From Chryseobacterium gleum (GTDB lineage: Bacteria > Bacteroidota > Bacteroidia > Flavobacteriales > Flavobacteriaceae), in NCBI GenBank assembly GCA_945881885.1, contig CAMCVI010000003.1:1-64000 (forward strand): a stretch of 64,000 bases of DNA. The letters are read 5' to 3'. The translations under genes and the position numbers were made by a program. The notes below the pieces were generated by a model. The model did not search any database and had not been told where the DNA came from. It saw nothing but the letters and a program-made list of their open reading frames with translations. Of the stretch, positions 1 through 12,482 are shown one piece after another. The stretch's first letter is position 1. Each line of letters starts with the position of its first letter.

Positions 1-2380
<2,380 letters not shown>

Positions 2381-2490
2381 GTATTCTTATAATGAGCTAA
2401 ATCGTTTATAAAAACAATTTAATTATATGTTTTGCTTATCTAGTGCTGTGCGCAACTAAATAAACTGTTTTCTACTTTTTGTATTTTATC

Positions 2491-2507
2491 TCAATATGTC
2501 AATGAAC
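2491..2507 (-). promoter_or_regulatory. boxA-like antitermination element ahead of 23S
   Basis: On the minus strand this reads GTTCATTGACATATTGA, in the spacer between tRNA-Ala and 23S. A near-identical copy, GTTCATAGACATATTGG, lies in the 16S leader at 4546-4562. One copy before each large rRNA is the layout of boxA in enterobacterial rrn operons, and the sequence loosely resembles boxA (TGCTCTTTAACA). NusB/NusE binding is inferred, not shown. Confidence 0.55.
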
Positions 2508-2548
2508 TTTAGCTATAAGCTAACAGCTAAAAGCTATTAGCTAGCTTG

Positions 2549-2622
2549 TGGAGAATATCGGAGTCGAACCGATGACCTCCTGCGTGCAAGGCAGGCGCTC
2601 TAGCCAGCTGAGCTAATCCCCC
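2549..2622 (-). tRNA. tRNA-Ala (anticodon TGC)
   Basis: The minus strand folds into a standard 74-nt cloverleaf. The acceptor starts GGGGGAT and pairs with ATTCTCC, with two G-U pairs. The D arm is AGCTCAGCTGGCTAGAGC, the anticodon loop CTTGCAC sits between CCTGC and GCAGG, and the T arm contains GGTTCGACTCC. The 3' CCA is not encoded. It is the second spacer tRNA, between tRNA-Ile and 23S. Confidence 0.97.
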
Positions 2623-2752
2623 AATCTAATTACGAATTGTGAATTATGAATTACGAATTATGTATTCATAACCTCTCAACTTCTAAAATTTCCTTTGTAA
2701 ACAACAACAGCCTTTTCAATTTTCAAATTTTTCAATTTTCAAATTCAAAAAG

Positions 2753-2826
2753 TAGTCCCGCCCAGACTCGAACTGGGGACCCCTACATTATCAGTGTAGT
2801 ACTCTAACCAGCTGAGCTACGAGACT
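2753..2826 (-). tRNA. tRNA-Ile (anticodon GAT)
   Basis: The 74-nt cloverleaf on the minus strand has acceptor AGTCTCG pairing with CGGGACT, D arm AGCTCAGCTGGTTAGAGT, and anticodon loop CTGATAA between CTACA and TGTAG. The T arm contains CAGTTCGAGTCTG. CCA is not encoded. The Ile-Ala pair in the 16S-23S spacer is the common arrangement in Bacteroidetes rrn operons. Confidence 0.97.
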
Positions 2827-2912
2827 CTGTTTTGTATTATTTGAATTAACAGCAAGAGTAATTCTCTTCTTTATATTATAAATCGAAACCTAAATGATTA
2901 TCTTTTGTCTCT

Positions 2913-4428
<1,516 letters not shown>

Positions 4429-4545
4429 GTAGATTTTTTAAGATATCGCTATCTAACTTATTTTATCGACGATAATCATTTTGCTAGGTATTCAATTTTT
4501 ATAATACTCGAAAAAGAGTTACTCTTATTCTTATATGCTGTCAAT

Positions 4546-4562
4546 CCAATATGTCTATGAAC
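4546..4562 (-). promoter_or_regulatory. boxA-like antitermination element in the 16S leader
   Basis: The minus strand reads GTTCATAGACATATTGG about 120 nt before the 16S 5' end. It is a 15/17 match to the element at 2491-2507 before 23S. Its position in the leader, downstream of all three promoter cores, fits an rRNA antitermination site. The function is inferred from position and repetition. Confidence 0.55.
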
Positions 4563-4626
4563 GTAATACAGTAAATGTATTTATCTCTTCTTCATTTTTT
4601 TTGCCTACTCTTGTTGTAAGCGGGTG

Positions 4627-4657
4627 CAAAAGTAAATCCTTTTTTTTTATTACCAAA
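4627..4657 (-). promoter_or_regulatory. rRNA promoter core 1 (proximal)
   Basis: The minus strand has a -7 box TACTTTTG (4627-4634), matching the Bacteroidetes consensus TAnnTTTG, and a -33 box TTTG (4654-4657) 19 nt upstream. Transcription would begin near 4621, about 190 nt before 16S. The box sits in the motif GCAAAAGTAA, read on the plus strand, which recurs in cores 2 and 3. Confidence 0.7.
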
Positions 4658-4741
4658 ACTTTGATAAGCTTTTTTTTGAGAAAATCATATCATCGTTAAT
4701 GCCAATCAAAATACTATAAGAACTATCCCTATTGCGGGGTG

Positions 4742-4773
4742 CAAAGATAACACCTTTATTATGTAATTACCAA
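4742..4773 (-). promoter_or_regulatory. rRNA promoter core 2
   Basis: The minus-strand -7 box TATCTTTG (4742-4749) lies 115 bp upstream of core 1, with a TTG at 4771-4773 21 nt further upstream. The plus-strand context GCGGGGTGCAAAGATAAC repeats the GGGTGCAAA context of the other two cores. Confidence 0.7.
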
Positions 4774-4857
4774 ATCTTTTATTGCCTTTTAAACAAAAAT
4801 AATATTCGTAGGATTTTAGTAATTATTTAATAAAGAACGTCCCTCTCATTGCGGGTG

Positions 4858-4888
4858 CAAAACTAATAACTTTATTGGGATTTCCTAA
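4858..4888 (-). promoter_or_regulatory. rRNA promoter core 3 (distal)
   Basis: The minus-strand -7 box TAGTTTTG (4858-4865) lies 116 bp upstream of core 2. The -33 position has TTAG (4885-4888) in place of TTTG, so it may be weaker. The context GCGGGTGCAAAACTAA matches that of the other cores. Confidence 0.6.
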
Positions 4889-5003
4889 CCTTAACGTAAT
4901 CTTTTTTTAAAGTAATCTCTTATTTGTTGAACCACAACAGGTTAGAAGTGACGATTTCTTAGAAAAAAAATTCAAAGACATAATTCTTATGGAAATAATT
5001 GCC

Positions 5004-5104
5004 ATAGCCCTGATTGGAGCGGCATCCTTTTTGTATAATGGACTTTATTTTTCTTAAAGACAATTATACAAAAAGATAGAGCGGAAAGCAGGATGAGCTG
5101 CTAT
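5004..5104 (+). ncRNA. structured RNA candidate, possibly Flavo-1-like
   Basis: Nested complementary blocks are visible. ATAGC (5004-5008) pairs with GCTAT (5100-5104). CCTG (5009-5012) pairs with CAGG (5089-5092). A perfect 12-bp stem joins TTTTTGTATAAT (5028-5039) and ATTATACAAAAA (5063-5074). The single-stranded parts include GGAGCGGCATCC and AGATAGAGCGGAAAGC. An alternative hairpin AGCAG/CTGCT overlaps the outer stem. The look of the GGAGCGGCATCC and GCGGAAAGC boxes recalls intergenic elements that recur in Flavobacterium genomes and perhaps the Flavo-1 RNA motif, but this is from memory. It ends before the thrS promoter, so it is probably not part of the thrS leader. Confidence 0.5.
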
Positions 5105-5124
5105 AAAACTATACGTATTATATA

Positions 5125-5155
5125 TTGTAGGAAATATTGGATTGTGTTATCTTTG
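5125..5155 (+). promoter_or_regulatory. thrS operon promoter
   Basis: The -7 box TATCTTTG (5148-5155) and -33 TTG (5125-5127) are 20 nt apart. Transcription would begin near 5161, leaving a leader of about 16 nt before the thrS ATG. No T-box or other attenuator fits in so short a leader. Confidence 0.7.
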
Positions 5156-5176
5156 CACTTCAATAAAAATTAAAAC

Positions 5177-7117
5177 ATGATTAAAGTTACTTTACCCGAT
5201 GGATCGGTAAGAGAGTTTTCGCAAGGCGTAACTCCGATGGATGTTGCTAAAAATATTAGCGAAGGATTTGCTAGAAATGTAATTTCGGCTAATTATAATG
5301 ACACGACGATAGAAACATCTACCCCATTAACAACGGACGGCAAGCTAACTTTATACACATGGAATGATAAAGAAGGAAAGAAAGCTTTTTGGCATTCGAC
5401 TTCGCACGTAATGGCACAAACGCTAGAAGAAATGTATTCTGGAATTAAGCTAACACTTGGGCCGGCTATTGATAACGGATTTTATTATGATGTAGATTTT
5501 GGTGACAAGAAAATAACGGATGCTGATTTTAAAAAGATTGAAGAACGCGTTTTAGAAATCTCAAGAGAGAAACATGAATTTAAAATGCGCGCCGTAACTA
5601 AAGCCGAAGCATTAGATAAATATAAAGACAACGAATATAAAACAGAATTAATTTCTAACTTAGAAGACGGCACCATTACTTTTTGTGATCATGCAACTTT
5701 TACTGATTTGTGTCGCGGTGGACATATTCCGAATACCGGAATTATTAAAGCTGTAAAAATAATGAGCATTGCCGGAGCTTACTGGCGTGGAGACGAAAAA
5801 AACAAACAATTGACTCGTGTTTACGGCACTTCTTTTCCAAAACAGAAAGATTTAACTGATTATTTAGAGCTCTTGGAAGAAGCCAAAAGACGTGACCATA
5901 GAAAATTAGGTAAAGAATTAGATTTATTTCATTTTTCTCAACGAGTTGGACAAGGTTTACCATTATGGCTCCCAAAAGGTGCTGCTTTGCGAGATAGATT
6001 AGAACAGTTTTTAAAGAAAGCACAAAAGAAAGCAGGATACGAACAAGTAGTTACACCGCATATTGGTCAGAAAGAATTATATGTAACTTCTGGACATTAT
6101 GCTAAATACGGTGCTGATAGTTTTCAACCGATAACTACTCCAGCTGAAGGCGAAGAGTTTTTATTGAAACCGATGAACTGTCCACATCACTGTGAAATAT
6201 ACAATTCTAGACCTTGGTCTTACAAAGATTTACCAAAACGTTATGCTGAATTTGGAACCGTTTATAGATATGAACAATCTGGAGAATTGCACGGCTTAAC
6301 AAGAGTAAGAGGATTTACCCAAGATGACGCACATATTTTCTGTATGCCAGATCAATTGGATGCCGAATTTAAAAATGTTATCGATTTGGTACTTTATGTG
6401 TTTGGATCTTTGGGATTTGAAAACTTTACGGCTCAGGTTTCTGTTAGAGATTTAAACAATCCTGATAAATATATTGGAAGTGTTGAAAACTGGGAAAAAG
6501 CTGAAAATGCTATTATTAGTGCTGCGAAAGACAAAGGATTAAATTACGTTATTGAAGCAGGTGAAGCTGCATTTTACGGTCCGAAGCTTGACTTTATGGT
6601 AAAAGATGCATTAGGCAGAAGCTGGCAATTAGGAACTATACAAGTAGATTACAACTTACCAGAGCGATTTGAATTGACTTATAAAGGAGCAGATGATAAA
6701 TTGCATCGACCTGTAATGATTCACAGAGCGCCTTTTGGTTCGATGGAACGATTTATAGCTATTTTATTAGAACATACGGCTGGAAATTTCCCACTTTGGT
6801 TAATGCCGGAACAGGCAATTATATTAAGTTTAAGTGAGAAATATGAAAAATATGCGAAAAAAGTTTTAGATTTGCTAGAAATTCACGAAATTCGCGCCCT
6901 AATTGACAACAGAAACGAGACAATAGGCAAGAAAATTAGAGAAGCTGAAATGCAAAAAATGCCATTTATGCTTATCGTTGGTGAAGAAGAAGAGAAAAAT
7001 AACACCATTTCTGTACGTCGAAACGGACAAGAAGGAAAAGGAAATATTACAGTTACAATTGAGGAATTTGCAAAAATTGTAAATGAAGAAATAAGCAAAA
7101 CATTGAAAGAATTTTAA
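5177..7117 (+). CDS. thrS: threonine--tRNA ligase
   Basis: Charges tRNA-Thr with threonine in the cytoplasm. At 646 residues it is full length. An N-terminal TGS domain (about 1-62) comes first. The editing domain follows, with H73xxxH77, C179 and H183 as its metal/active-site cluster. The class II catalytic core carries the zinc ligands C335 and H386 and the motif 2 loop [14 protein letters not shown]. Motif 3 is visible as [11 protein letters not shown], and an anticodon-binding domain ends the protein. The ATG at 5177 suits the promoter at 5125-5155. infC starts only 23 nt after the stop, giving the classical thrS-infC-rpmI-rplT order. Confidence 0.97.
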   Translation: MIKVTLPDGSVREFSQGVTPMDVAKNISEGFARNVISANYNDTTIETSTPLTTDGKLTLYTWNDKEGKKAFWHSTSHVMAQTLEEMYSGIKLTLGPAIDNGFYYDVDFGDKKITDADFKKIEERVLEISREKHEFKMRAVTKAEALDKYKDNEYKTELISNLEDGTITFCDHATFTDLCRGGHIPNTGIIKAVKIMSIAGAYWRGDEKNKQLTRVYGTSFPKQKDLTDYLELLEEAKRRDHRKLGKELDLFHFSQRVGQGLPLWLPKGAALRDRLEQFLKKAQKKAGYEQVVTPHIGQKELYVTSGHYAKYGADSFQPITTPAEGEEFLLKPMNCPHHCEIYNSRPWSYKDLPKRYAEFGTVYRYEQSGELHGLTRVRGFTQDDAHIFCMPDQLDAEFKNVIDLVLYVFGSLGFENFTAQVSVRDLNNPDKYIGSVENWEKAENAIISAAKDKGLNYVIEAGEAAFYGPKLDFMVKDALGRSWQLGTIQVDYNLPERFELTYKGADDKLHRPVMIHRAPFGSMERFIAILLEHTAGNFPLWLMPEQAIILSLSEKYEKYAKKVLDLLEIHEIRALIDNRNETIGKKIREAEMQKMPFMLIVGEEEEKNNTISVRRNGQEGKGNITVTIEEFAKIVNEEISKTLKEF

Positions 7118-7140
7118 AGTTTAACTAAAATTACAGAGTC

Positions 7141-7704
7141 ATAGCAATTAGAAGAGGAAGAGGGAGTTACACTCCTAGAGTAGAAAAAGTAGCCGCACAC
7201 CGAATTAATAATTTGATAAGAGGTGTAGCTGAAGTACGATTAGTAGGTGAAAATATTGAGCCTGGTGTTTACAAGATGGCTGATGCATTACGATTTGCGG
7301 AGGAACAAGAAGTAGACTTAGTTGAAATTTCACCCAATGCAGAACCACCTGTTTGTAAATTGATGGATTATGGAAAATTCTTATACCAACAAAAGAAAAG
7401 GGAAAAAGAATTAAAAGCAAAATCTAGTCAGGTTGTAATAAAGGAAATTCGTTTTGGCCCTCAAACAGATGAACATGATTATGAATTTAAGAAAAAAAAT
7501 GCTTTAAAATTCTTACAAGAAGGATCAAAATTAAAGGCATTTGTATTTTTTAAAGGACGATCAATTATATATAAAGAACAAGGGCAAATTTTATTATTGC
7601 GTTTGGCTCAAGATTTAGAAGAATACGGAAAAGTAGAAAGCATGCCAGTTTTAGAAGGAAAACGTATGATTATATACATTGCTTCTAAGAAAAAAGTGAA
7701 ATAA
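7141..7704 (+). CDS. infC: translation initiation factor IF-3, AUA start
   Basis: IF-3 binds the 30S subunit and rejects non-AUG initiation. The frame continues upstream of the first ATG/TTG as ATA-GCA-ATT-AGA-AGA, giving an N-terminus read as [16 protein letters not shown], which fits the usual flavobacterial IF-3 start. An in-frame stop at 7126-7128 limits any extension. No AUG is available, so AUA at 7141 is the likely start, or AUU at 7147. Rare AUU/AUA/AUC starts in infC are the known basis of IF-3 autoregulation. The product is 187 residues and keeps the signature [20 protein letters not shown] between the N and C domains. Confidence 0.93.
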   Translation: MAIRRGRGSYTPRVEKVAAHRINNLIRGVAEVRLVGENIEPGVYKMADALRFAEEQEVDLVEISPNAEPPVCKLMDYGKFLYQQKKREKELKAKSSQVVIKEIRFGPQTDEHDYEFKKKNALKFLQEGSKLKAFVFFKGRSIIYKEQGQILLLRLAQDLEEYGKVESMPVLEGKRMIIYIASKKKVK

Positions 7705-7821
7705 TTTTTTAGTAATTAGTGAAAAGATATGAGTAGCTAGTTTTCTAAAATAAAGTATAAAAGATTGCCTCGCAATCTCGCAAAGACAGTAAGTAAGAAT
7801 AAATTTAATACCTAGGAAAAA

Positions 7822-8019
7822 ATGCCTAAAATGAAAACAAAATCTAGTGCTAAGAAACGATTTAAAGTTACTGGTTCTGGAAAGATCAAAAGAAAACACG
7901 CTTTTAAGAGTCATATTTTGACAAAAAAATCTAAAAAACGTAAATTAGCTTTAACACATTCTGGTTTGGTTCACAAAACAGATGAGAAAAGCATTAAACA
8001 ACAATTAAATATTATTTAA
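7822..8019 (+). CDS. rpmI: 50S ribosomal protein L35
   Basis: A 65-residue, very basic protein starting [14 protein letters not shown], the diagnostic L35 N-terminus. It binds 23S rRNA in the large subunit. It lies between infC and rplT as in most bacteria. The 117-nt gap before it contains a short hairpin GATTGC-ctc-GCAATC (7763-7777) and a degenerate repeat, but no promoter core was seen, so it probably depends on the thrS/infC transcript. Confidence 0.97.
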   Translation: MPKMKTKSSAKKRFKVTGSGKIKRKHAFKSHILTKKSKKRKLALTHSGLVHKTDEKSIKQQLNII

Positions 8020-8126
8020 TAAGTTTGTTTGGTTAAAACAATTTAATAACCCTGGAGTGGGCTACTTAAGTTATAAGTAAAAAGTGTTATAAAAAACCGC
8101 CTCACTACAAAAAAACATTTAAAATT

Positions 8127-8471
8127 ATGCCAAGAGCAGTAAATTCAGTAGCTACAAGAGCTAAAAGAAAAAGAGTATTAAAACAAGCAAAAGGATTCTT
8201 CGGAAGACGTAAAAACGTTTGGACAGTCGCTAAAAATGCGGTAGAAAAAGCAATGTGCTATGCCTACCGTGATAGAAAACAGAAGAAAAGAAATTTCCGT
8301 GCTTTGTGGATTATGCGTATTAACGCTGGTGCAAGACAATATGGAATGAGCTATTCTCAGTTTATGGGTAAAGTAAAAGCTAACAACATCGAATTGAACC
8401 GTAAAGTTCTTGCCGATTTAGCTATGAACCACTCAGAAGTGTTTGCATCTATCGTAAATAAAGTGAAATAA
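8127..8471 (+). CDS. rplT: 50S ribosomal protein L20
   Basis: A 114-residue basic protein ([16 protein letters not shown]...) with the long basic N-terminal helix and globular C-terminal half typical of L20. It binds 23S rRNA early in 50S assembly and in other bacteria represses the infC-rpmI-rplT mRNA. The 107-nt gap before it could hold such a control site, but I could not identify a convincing pseudoknot by eye. It is the last gene of the operon, with a terminator 36 nt after the stop. Confidence 0.97.
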   Translation: MPRAVNSVATRAKRKRVLKQAKGFFGRRKNVWTVAKNAVEKAMCYAYRDRKQKKRNFRALWIMRINAGARQYGMSYSQFMGKVKANNIELNRKVLADLAMNHSEVFASIVNKVK

Positions 8472-8506
8472 TCAACGTTTAATCATATTTATATCTTACT
8501 TATACA

Positions 8507-8536
8507 AAATCCCAACTGAAAAGTTGGGATTTTTTG
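8507..8536 (+). terminator. intrinsic terminator after rplT
   Basis: The hairpin AAATCCCAACT-gaaa-AGTTGGGATTT is followed by a T run. It closes the thrS-infC-rpmI-rplT operon. Confidence 0.85.
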
Positions 8537-8568
8537 TTTTAAAATTACTGATACTATTTTATTAATTG

Positions 8569-8576
8569 TAAATTTG
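8569..8576 (+). promoter_or_regulatory. rlmF promoter -7 box
   Basis: TAAATTTG matches TAnnTTTG exactly and lies 16 nt before the rlmF ATG. No clear -33 TTG was found at the expected distance. Confidence 0.5.
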
Positions 8577-8592
8577 CGATTTACAAAAGTAT

Positions 8593-9507
8593 ATGGAAAA
8601 TAATGAAACAAACCTTTATTTTCAAGGTTTACACCCAAGAAACAAACATATTGGCAGATATGATTTTGCACAATTAATCAAAACGCATCCCGATTTAAAC
8701 TTACATTTATTCTTAAATAAAGCTGGAGAAAAATCAATTGATTTTTCTAATCCAATTGCTGTAAAAGCCTTAAACAAAGCCTTGTTAATGCATTTTTACA
8801 ATTTAGAATACTGGAATATCCCAAAAAACAACCTGTGTCCTCCAATTCCAGGAAGAGCAGAATACATTCATCATATTGCAGATTTATTAGCCGCCTCAAA
8901 TGGCGGAGTGGTTCCAACTGGAAACACTGTTAGAATTTTAGATATTGGTGTGGGTGCAAATTGTATTTACCCGATTATTGGAAATCATGAATATGGTTGG
9001 ACATTTGTAGGAACAGAAGTGGATAAACAATCTTTATTGTCTGCAACTACCATATTAAGTAAAAATCCTAAACTAAATGAAAATGTTACGGTTCGTTATA
9101 ACGATAACAAACGTACTGTTTTAAAATATATTTTAGAATCGGAAGAAGTTTTTGATTTTGTAATATGCAATCCGCCATTTCATACCTCTGCGGAAGAAGC
9201 TGCAAAAGGTTCTTTACGAAAAAATAAAAATCTAGGTCAGAAAATAGCCGAAAAGCCCGATTTAAACTTTAGTGGCCAAAATAATGAATTATGGTGCGAA
9301 GGCGGCGAATTAGGTTTTATAACCAACATGATTTACGAAAGCGTACACTTTAAAAGTCAATGTAAATGGTTTAGCGCAATAGTTTCAAAGAAAACAAATC
9401 TTAAGCCTTTGTATAAACAAATGAAAAAAGTAGAAGTTAAAAACAGTACTACACTTCATTTAACAAATGGAAATAAAACTACACAAATTATTTGCTGGCA
9501 GTTTTAA
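8593..9507 (+). CDS. rlmF: 23S rRNA (adenine(1618)-N(6))-methyltransferase
   Basis: A SAM-dependent methyltransferase that modifies A1618 of 23S rRNA. The 304-residue protein has the RlmF N-terminus (HPRNKHIGRYDFAQL near 15-29), a SAM-binding stretch LDIGVGANCIYP near residue 117, and the catalytic motif NPPFH (about residue 193) of N6-adenine methyltransferases. It is a single-gene unit with its own -7 box and a shared terminator with the convergent response-regulator gene. Confidence 0.93.
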   Translation: MENNETNLYFQGLHPRNKHIGRYDFAQLIKTHPDLNLHLFLNKAGEKSIDFSNPIAVKALNKALLMHFYNLEYWNIPKNNLCPPIPGRAEYIHHIADLLAASNGGVVPTGNTVRILDIGVGANCIYPIIGNHEYGWTFVGTEVDKQSLLSATTILSKNPKLNENVTVRYNDNKRTVLKYILESEEVFDFVICNPPFHTSAEEAAKGSLRKNKNLGQKIAEKPDLNFSGQNNELWCEGGELGFITNMIYESVHFKSQCKWFSAIVSKKTNLKPLYKQMKKVEVKNSTTLHLTNGNKTTQIICWQF

Positions 9508-9538
9508 AAAAAAAGCTACTAATTGGTAGCTTTTTTTT
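9505..9538. terminator. bidirectional terminator between rlmF and the response regulator
   Basis: A hairpin GCTAC-taatt-GGTAGC is flanked by an A run on one side and a T run on the other, so it can stop transcription from both convergent genes. It overlaps the stop codon of the minus-strand gene at 9537. Confidence 0.8.
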
Positions 9539-10235
9539 ATGAATTTATTACTAAACGGAAACCTTCTCCGTGTATATTCAAAATTTCAACACGGTCGTCT
9601 AATTTTAAATATTTTCTTAATTTAGCGATATATACATCCATACTTCTTGACGTGAAGTAATTATCGTCTCTCCAAATTTTTGTTAATGCTAATTCTCTTG
9701 GCATTAAATCATTTTCATGTAAGGCCAACATTTTTAATAATTCAGATTCTTTTGGTGATAATTTAATTGGCTCCTGATTATCGAAAGTTAAAAATCTCAA
9801 TTTAGAATTTAAATGAAATTTACCAATAGTGAACTCAAAAATGGTAGAATCTGGTTTTGTTTCAGATGCTTTTCTTTGAATAATTGCTTTGATTTTCATT
9901 AATAAAACTTCCGAATCGAATGGTTTATTTAAATAATCATCTGCACCAACTTTATAACCTTTCAAAACATCTTCTTTTAATGTTTTTGCTGTTAAAAAGA
10001 TAATAGGCACTTCTGTATTTCTTTCTCTAATCTCTCTAGCTAATGTGTAACCATCTTTATAAGGCATCATCACGTCTAAAATACATAAATCATATGTATC
10101 TTTTTTAAACTTTTCGAAACCTTCCATTCCGTTTTTAGCTAATGTAACTTCGAAATCATTTAATGATAAATAATCTCTTAAGACCGAACCAAAATTTGGA
10201 TCATCTTCTACTAATAATATCTTTTTTGCTTCCAT
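9537..10235 (-). CDS. OmpR-family response regulator (RprY-like)
   Basis: A 232-residue two-domain regulator. The receiver domain (1-120) has the acidic pair E10/D11, the phospho-acceptor D54 in LCILDVMMPYKDGY, T82 and K104. A winged-helix DNA-binding domain (about 130-230) ends in the typical ...MDVYIAKLRKYL...ILNIHGEGFRL. It starts 3 nt after the stop of the histidine kinase gene, so the two are cotranscribed and almost certainly cognate. The pair resembles RprX/RprY of Bacteroidetes. Target genes cannot be read from the sequence. Confidence 0.9.
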   Translation of the reverse strand: MEAKKILLVEDDPNFGSVLRDYLSLNDFEVTLAKNGMEGFEKFKKDTYDLCILDVMMPYKDGYTLAREIRERNTEVPIIFLTAKTLKEDVLKGYKVGADDYLNKPFDSEVLLMKIKAIIQRKASETKPDSTIFEFTIGKFHLNSKLRFLTFDNQEPIKLSPKESELLKMLALHENDLMPRELALTKIWRDDNYFTSRSMDVYIAKLRKYLKLDDRVEILNIHGEGFRLVINS

Positions 10236-10238
10236 ATT

Positions 10239-11825
10239 TTAATTTATTAATGGCAATTTAATTATAAATGTACTTCCTTTTCCTTTTTCACTTTCAACAA
10301 AAACATCGCCATTATGGTCGTCGATAATTTGTTTTACGTATGCTAAGCCTAATCCATGCCCTTTAACATTGTGCAAATCGCCAGTGTGCTCTCTAAAAAA
10401 TTTCTCAAAAACCTTTTTCTGAACCGCTTTAGACATTCCAACGCCGTTATCTTCTATTTTTACAAGAACATAGTCTTTAATATTTTCTGTATATACGTTA
10501 ATTATTGGTTTTTCTGGTGAATATTTCATGGCATTATCCAAAATATTAACCAAAACATTTGTAAAATGTGTATCATTTAAAAGCACTGTAGTTCTGGTGG
10601 CATTAAAATGCGTATGCAATTCTCCTTCTCTGTCTTCTAATAATAAACTCACATGATCAATCGCATCTTCAATAAAACCGGTAATTTCATGTGGTTCTTT
10701 ATCAATATTTAATTCGTTTCTTTCTAATTTTGAAATTCTAAGAACATTTTCTACCTGCGCATGCATTCGCTTGTTTTCATCCTTTATCATTTGAAGGTAT
10801 TTTTGCACCTTTTCTTTATCATCAATAATTTTCGGATTCTTTATGGCATCTAAAGCCAAATTAATTGTAGCAATAGGTGTTTTAAATTCATGGGTCATGT
10901 TATTTATGAAATCTGTTTTTATCTCAGAAATCTGTTTTTGCATGATTAATTGCTTTAAAGCGCTGGTGTATGTTACCAAAATGATGACAACAAATAATAA
11001 TGTTAAAATGGTCATTGGCAACATCGACGAGAATACGAAATTTGTTTTATTAGGAAATCTTAGCAATAATTTGTACTCTGTTTTTCCGTCAGCATCAAGC
11101 AAAATTGGCACACTGTACGTGGTGCATTTGTCGTATCTAAATTCTTCTGATTTTATTTTTGTGGCCAAACCGTTTTTATACACCGCAAACTCATATGGCG
11201 TTTTCAACTCTGATTTGTATAATTCAAAATTCAAAACATCGTTAACTAATTTTGATGAAACTCTTTTGTGAATTTGTCTTTGCGAAACGATATCTCTAAA
11301 TAAAAGTTCAAATTGAACCCGATCTAAAATACCTAATTTTCCATTTTTTTGAATGGTTACATTAGGTTTTGTACCCATATTGGTTTCATTACCTTCTAAA
11401 GAGTTGTCTTTATAAATTTGAGTTTCTCTTTTAGTCTGATACTCTCTAATTTTAACTGCTCTAGCGTTTTTATCAAAGAACGAACCATTTATACCAAAAT
11501 CTTCAGGAATAATTGTATTAGAATAAATTAAAACTTCTTTAGAATTGGAATCTTTTTCATAATAAAAAAGTTGTTTTAATTGCTCTTGCATCGGCTCTCT
11601 TCCTGTACTGTCTTTAAATTTTTTATAAGACGTATAGAAATCTACCATTTCTTTATTGTTTAGTTTTTCGGAAACGTTACTTAAAACCACTAACGCGTGG
11701 TGTTTAAATTGGTCGTCATTTTTTTGAAACGAACTATTAATCCAATACAATTGGACTAAAATAATTCCAATCAAAGAAATACTCATTAAAAAAACTAAAA
11801 TTCTAAACCTCGTTTTATTCATCAT
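10239..11825 (-). CDS. membrane sensor histidine kinase (RprX-like)
   Basis: A 528-residue inner-membrane sensor. The first membrane segment is at about 8-29, a periplasmic sensor region of roughly 235 residues follows, and the second membrane segment is at about 267-290. There is no obvious HAMP. The dimerisation/phospho-acceptor helix carries H312 in MTHEFKTPIATI, and the ATPase domain has the N box NILDNAMKYS, EDNGVGMS and GHGLGLAYVK. It is translated just before the response regulator. The first ATG of a tandem ATG-ATG pair is used here. The -7 box ends only 2 nt before it, which would make the mRNA leaderless. Confidence 0.92.
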   Translation of the reverse strand: MMNKTRFRILVFLMSISLIGIILVQLYWINSSFQKNDDQFKHHALVVLSNVSEKLNNKEMVDFYTSYKKFKDSTGREPMQEQLKQLFYYEKDSNSKEVLIYSNTIIPEDFGINGSFFDKNARAVKIREYQTKRETQIYKDNSLEGNETNMGTKPNVTIQKNGKLGILDRVQFELLFRDIVSQRQIHKRVSSKLVNDVLNFELYKSELKTPYEFAVYKNGLATKIKSEEFRYDKCTTYSVPILLDADGKTEYKLLLRFPNKTNFVFSSMLPMTILTLLFVVIILVTYTSALKQLIMQKQISEIKTDFINNMTHEFKTPIATINLALDAIKNPKIIDDKEKVQKYLQMIKDENKRMHAQVENVLRISKLERNELNIDKEPHEITGFIEDAIDHVSLLLEDREGELHTHFNATRTTVLLNDTHFTNVLVNILDNAMKYSPEKPIINVYTENIKDYVLVKIEDNGVGMSKAVQKKVFEKFFREHTGDLHNVKGHGLGLAYVKQIIDDHNGDVFVESEKGKGSTFIIKLPLIN

Positions 11826-11827
11826 AG

Positions 11828-11835
11828 CAAAGTTA
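11828..11835 (-). promoter_or_regulatory. -7 box abutting the kinase start codon
   Basis: The minus strand reads TAACTTTG, a full TAnnTTTG match, with CT between it and the first ATG. If used, transcription would start at or inside the start codon. A TTG at 11851-11853 is too close (15 nt) for a standard -33 box, so support is partial. Confidence 0.4.
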
Positions 11836-11892
11836 GGGTGTAATTAACAACAATCGAAACAATTAACCTATATTTAACAATTATGTTAAAAT

Positions 11893-12480
11893 TTAAATAT
11901 TATTTAATTTTTTTATTAAATTATCAATTATTTCATACGTTTTTTCTAAATTTTTATTTTCAATAACGTATGTTGCCAATTTAATTTTCTCTTCTTCAGG
12001 AAGTTGGTTGTTTATGATGTTCAAAATAATTTCTTTAGGCGTTTTATCCCTTTTTATGACGCGCTGAATTCGTGTCTCTAAGGGTGCTGTGACTAAGATA
12101 GTAGCGTCACAATAATTTTGACCATTAGTTTCAAATAAAATAGCTACTTCTTTAATAACAAAGTGCGCATTTTTATTTTGTTTCAACCAATTTTCAAAAT
12201 CGAGTGTTACTTTTGGATGAATAATTGAGTTGAGTTGTACTAATTTATCTTTATCCGTAAATACCAACTCACGTATATAATTTCTATTTAATTGACCATT
12301 TTCTAGGATTACATTTTCAGCAAAAAGAGCTTGAACTTCTTGCACAACATCTTTAACATTCATTATTTCTTTAGCAGCTTCATCGGCAATATAAACCGGC
12401 ACTCCTTTTGAGGCAAAATAGTTTGCCACAGTTGTTTTTCCTGTTCCAATTCCGCCTGTAAGTCCTATAATTTTAGTCAT
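11893..12480 (-). CDS. coaE: dephospho-CoA kinase
   Basis: Catalyses the last step of coenzyme A synthesis, phosphorylating the 3'-OH of dephospho-CoA. The 195-residue protein has the P-loop GLTGGIGTGKTTV (6-18), a YIADEAAKE segment, and a lid/CoA-binding region with RIQRVIKRD. It begins 2 nt after the stop of the glycosyltransferase gene, so both are cotranscribed. The kinase gene downstream has its own probable promoter. Confidence 0.95.
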   Translation of the reverse strand: MTKIIGLTGGIGTGKTTVANYFASKGVPVYIADEAAKEIMNVKDVVQEVQALFAENVILENGQLNRNYIRELVFTDKDKLVQLNSIIHPKVTLDFENWLKQNKNAHFVIKEVAILFETNGQNYCDATILVTAPLETRIQRVIKRDKTPKEIILNIINNQLPEEEKIKLATYVIENKNLEKTYEIIDNLIKKLNNI

Positions 12481-12482
12481 TA

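Noticed and set aside
7763..7777. GATTGC/GCAATC hairpin between infC and rpmI as a terminator
   Set aside because: Only a six-pair stem with no T run after it. It would split an operon that must be read through.
8593..8640. NLYFQG in the RlmF N-terminus, resembling a TEV protease site left by cloning
   Set aside because: P6 is Thr, not Glu, and the surrounding genomic context is intact. It is a coincidence in a natural protein.
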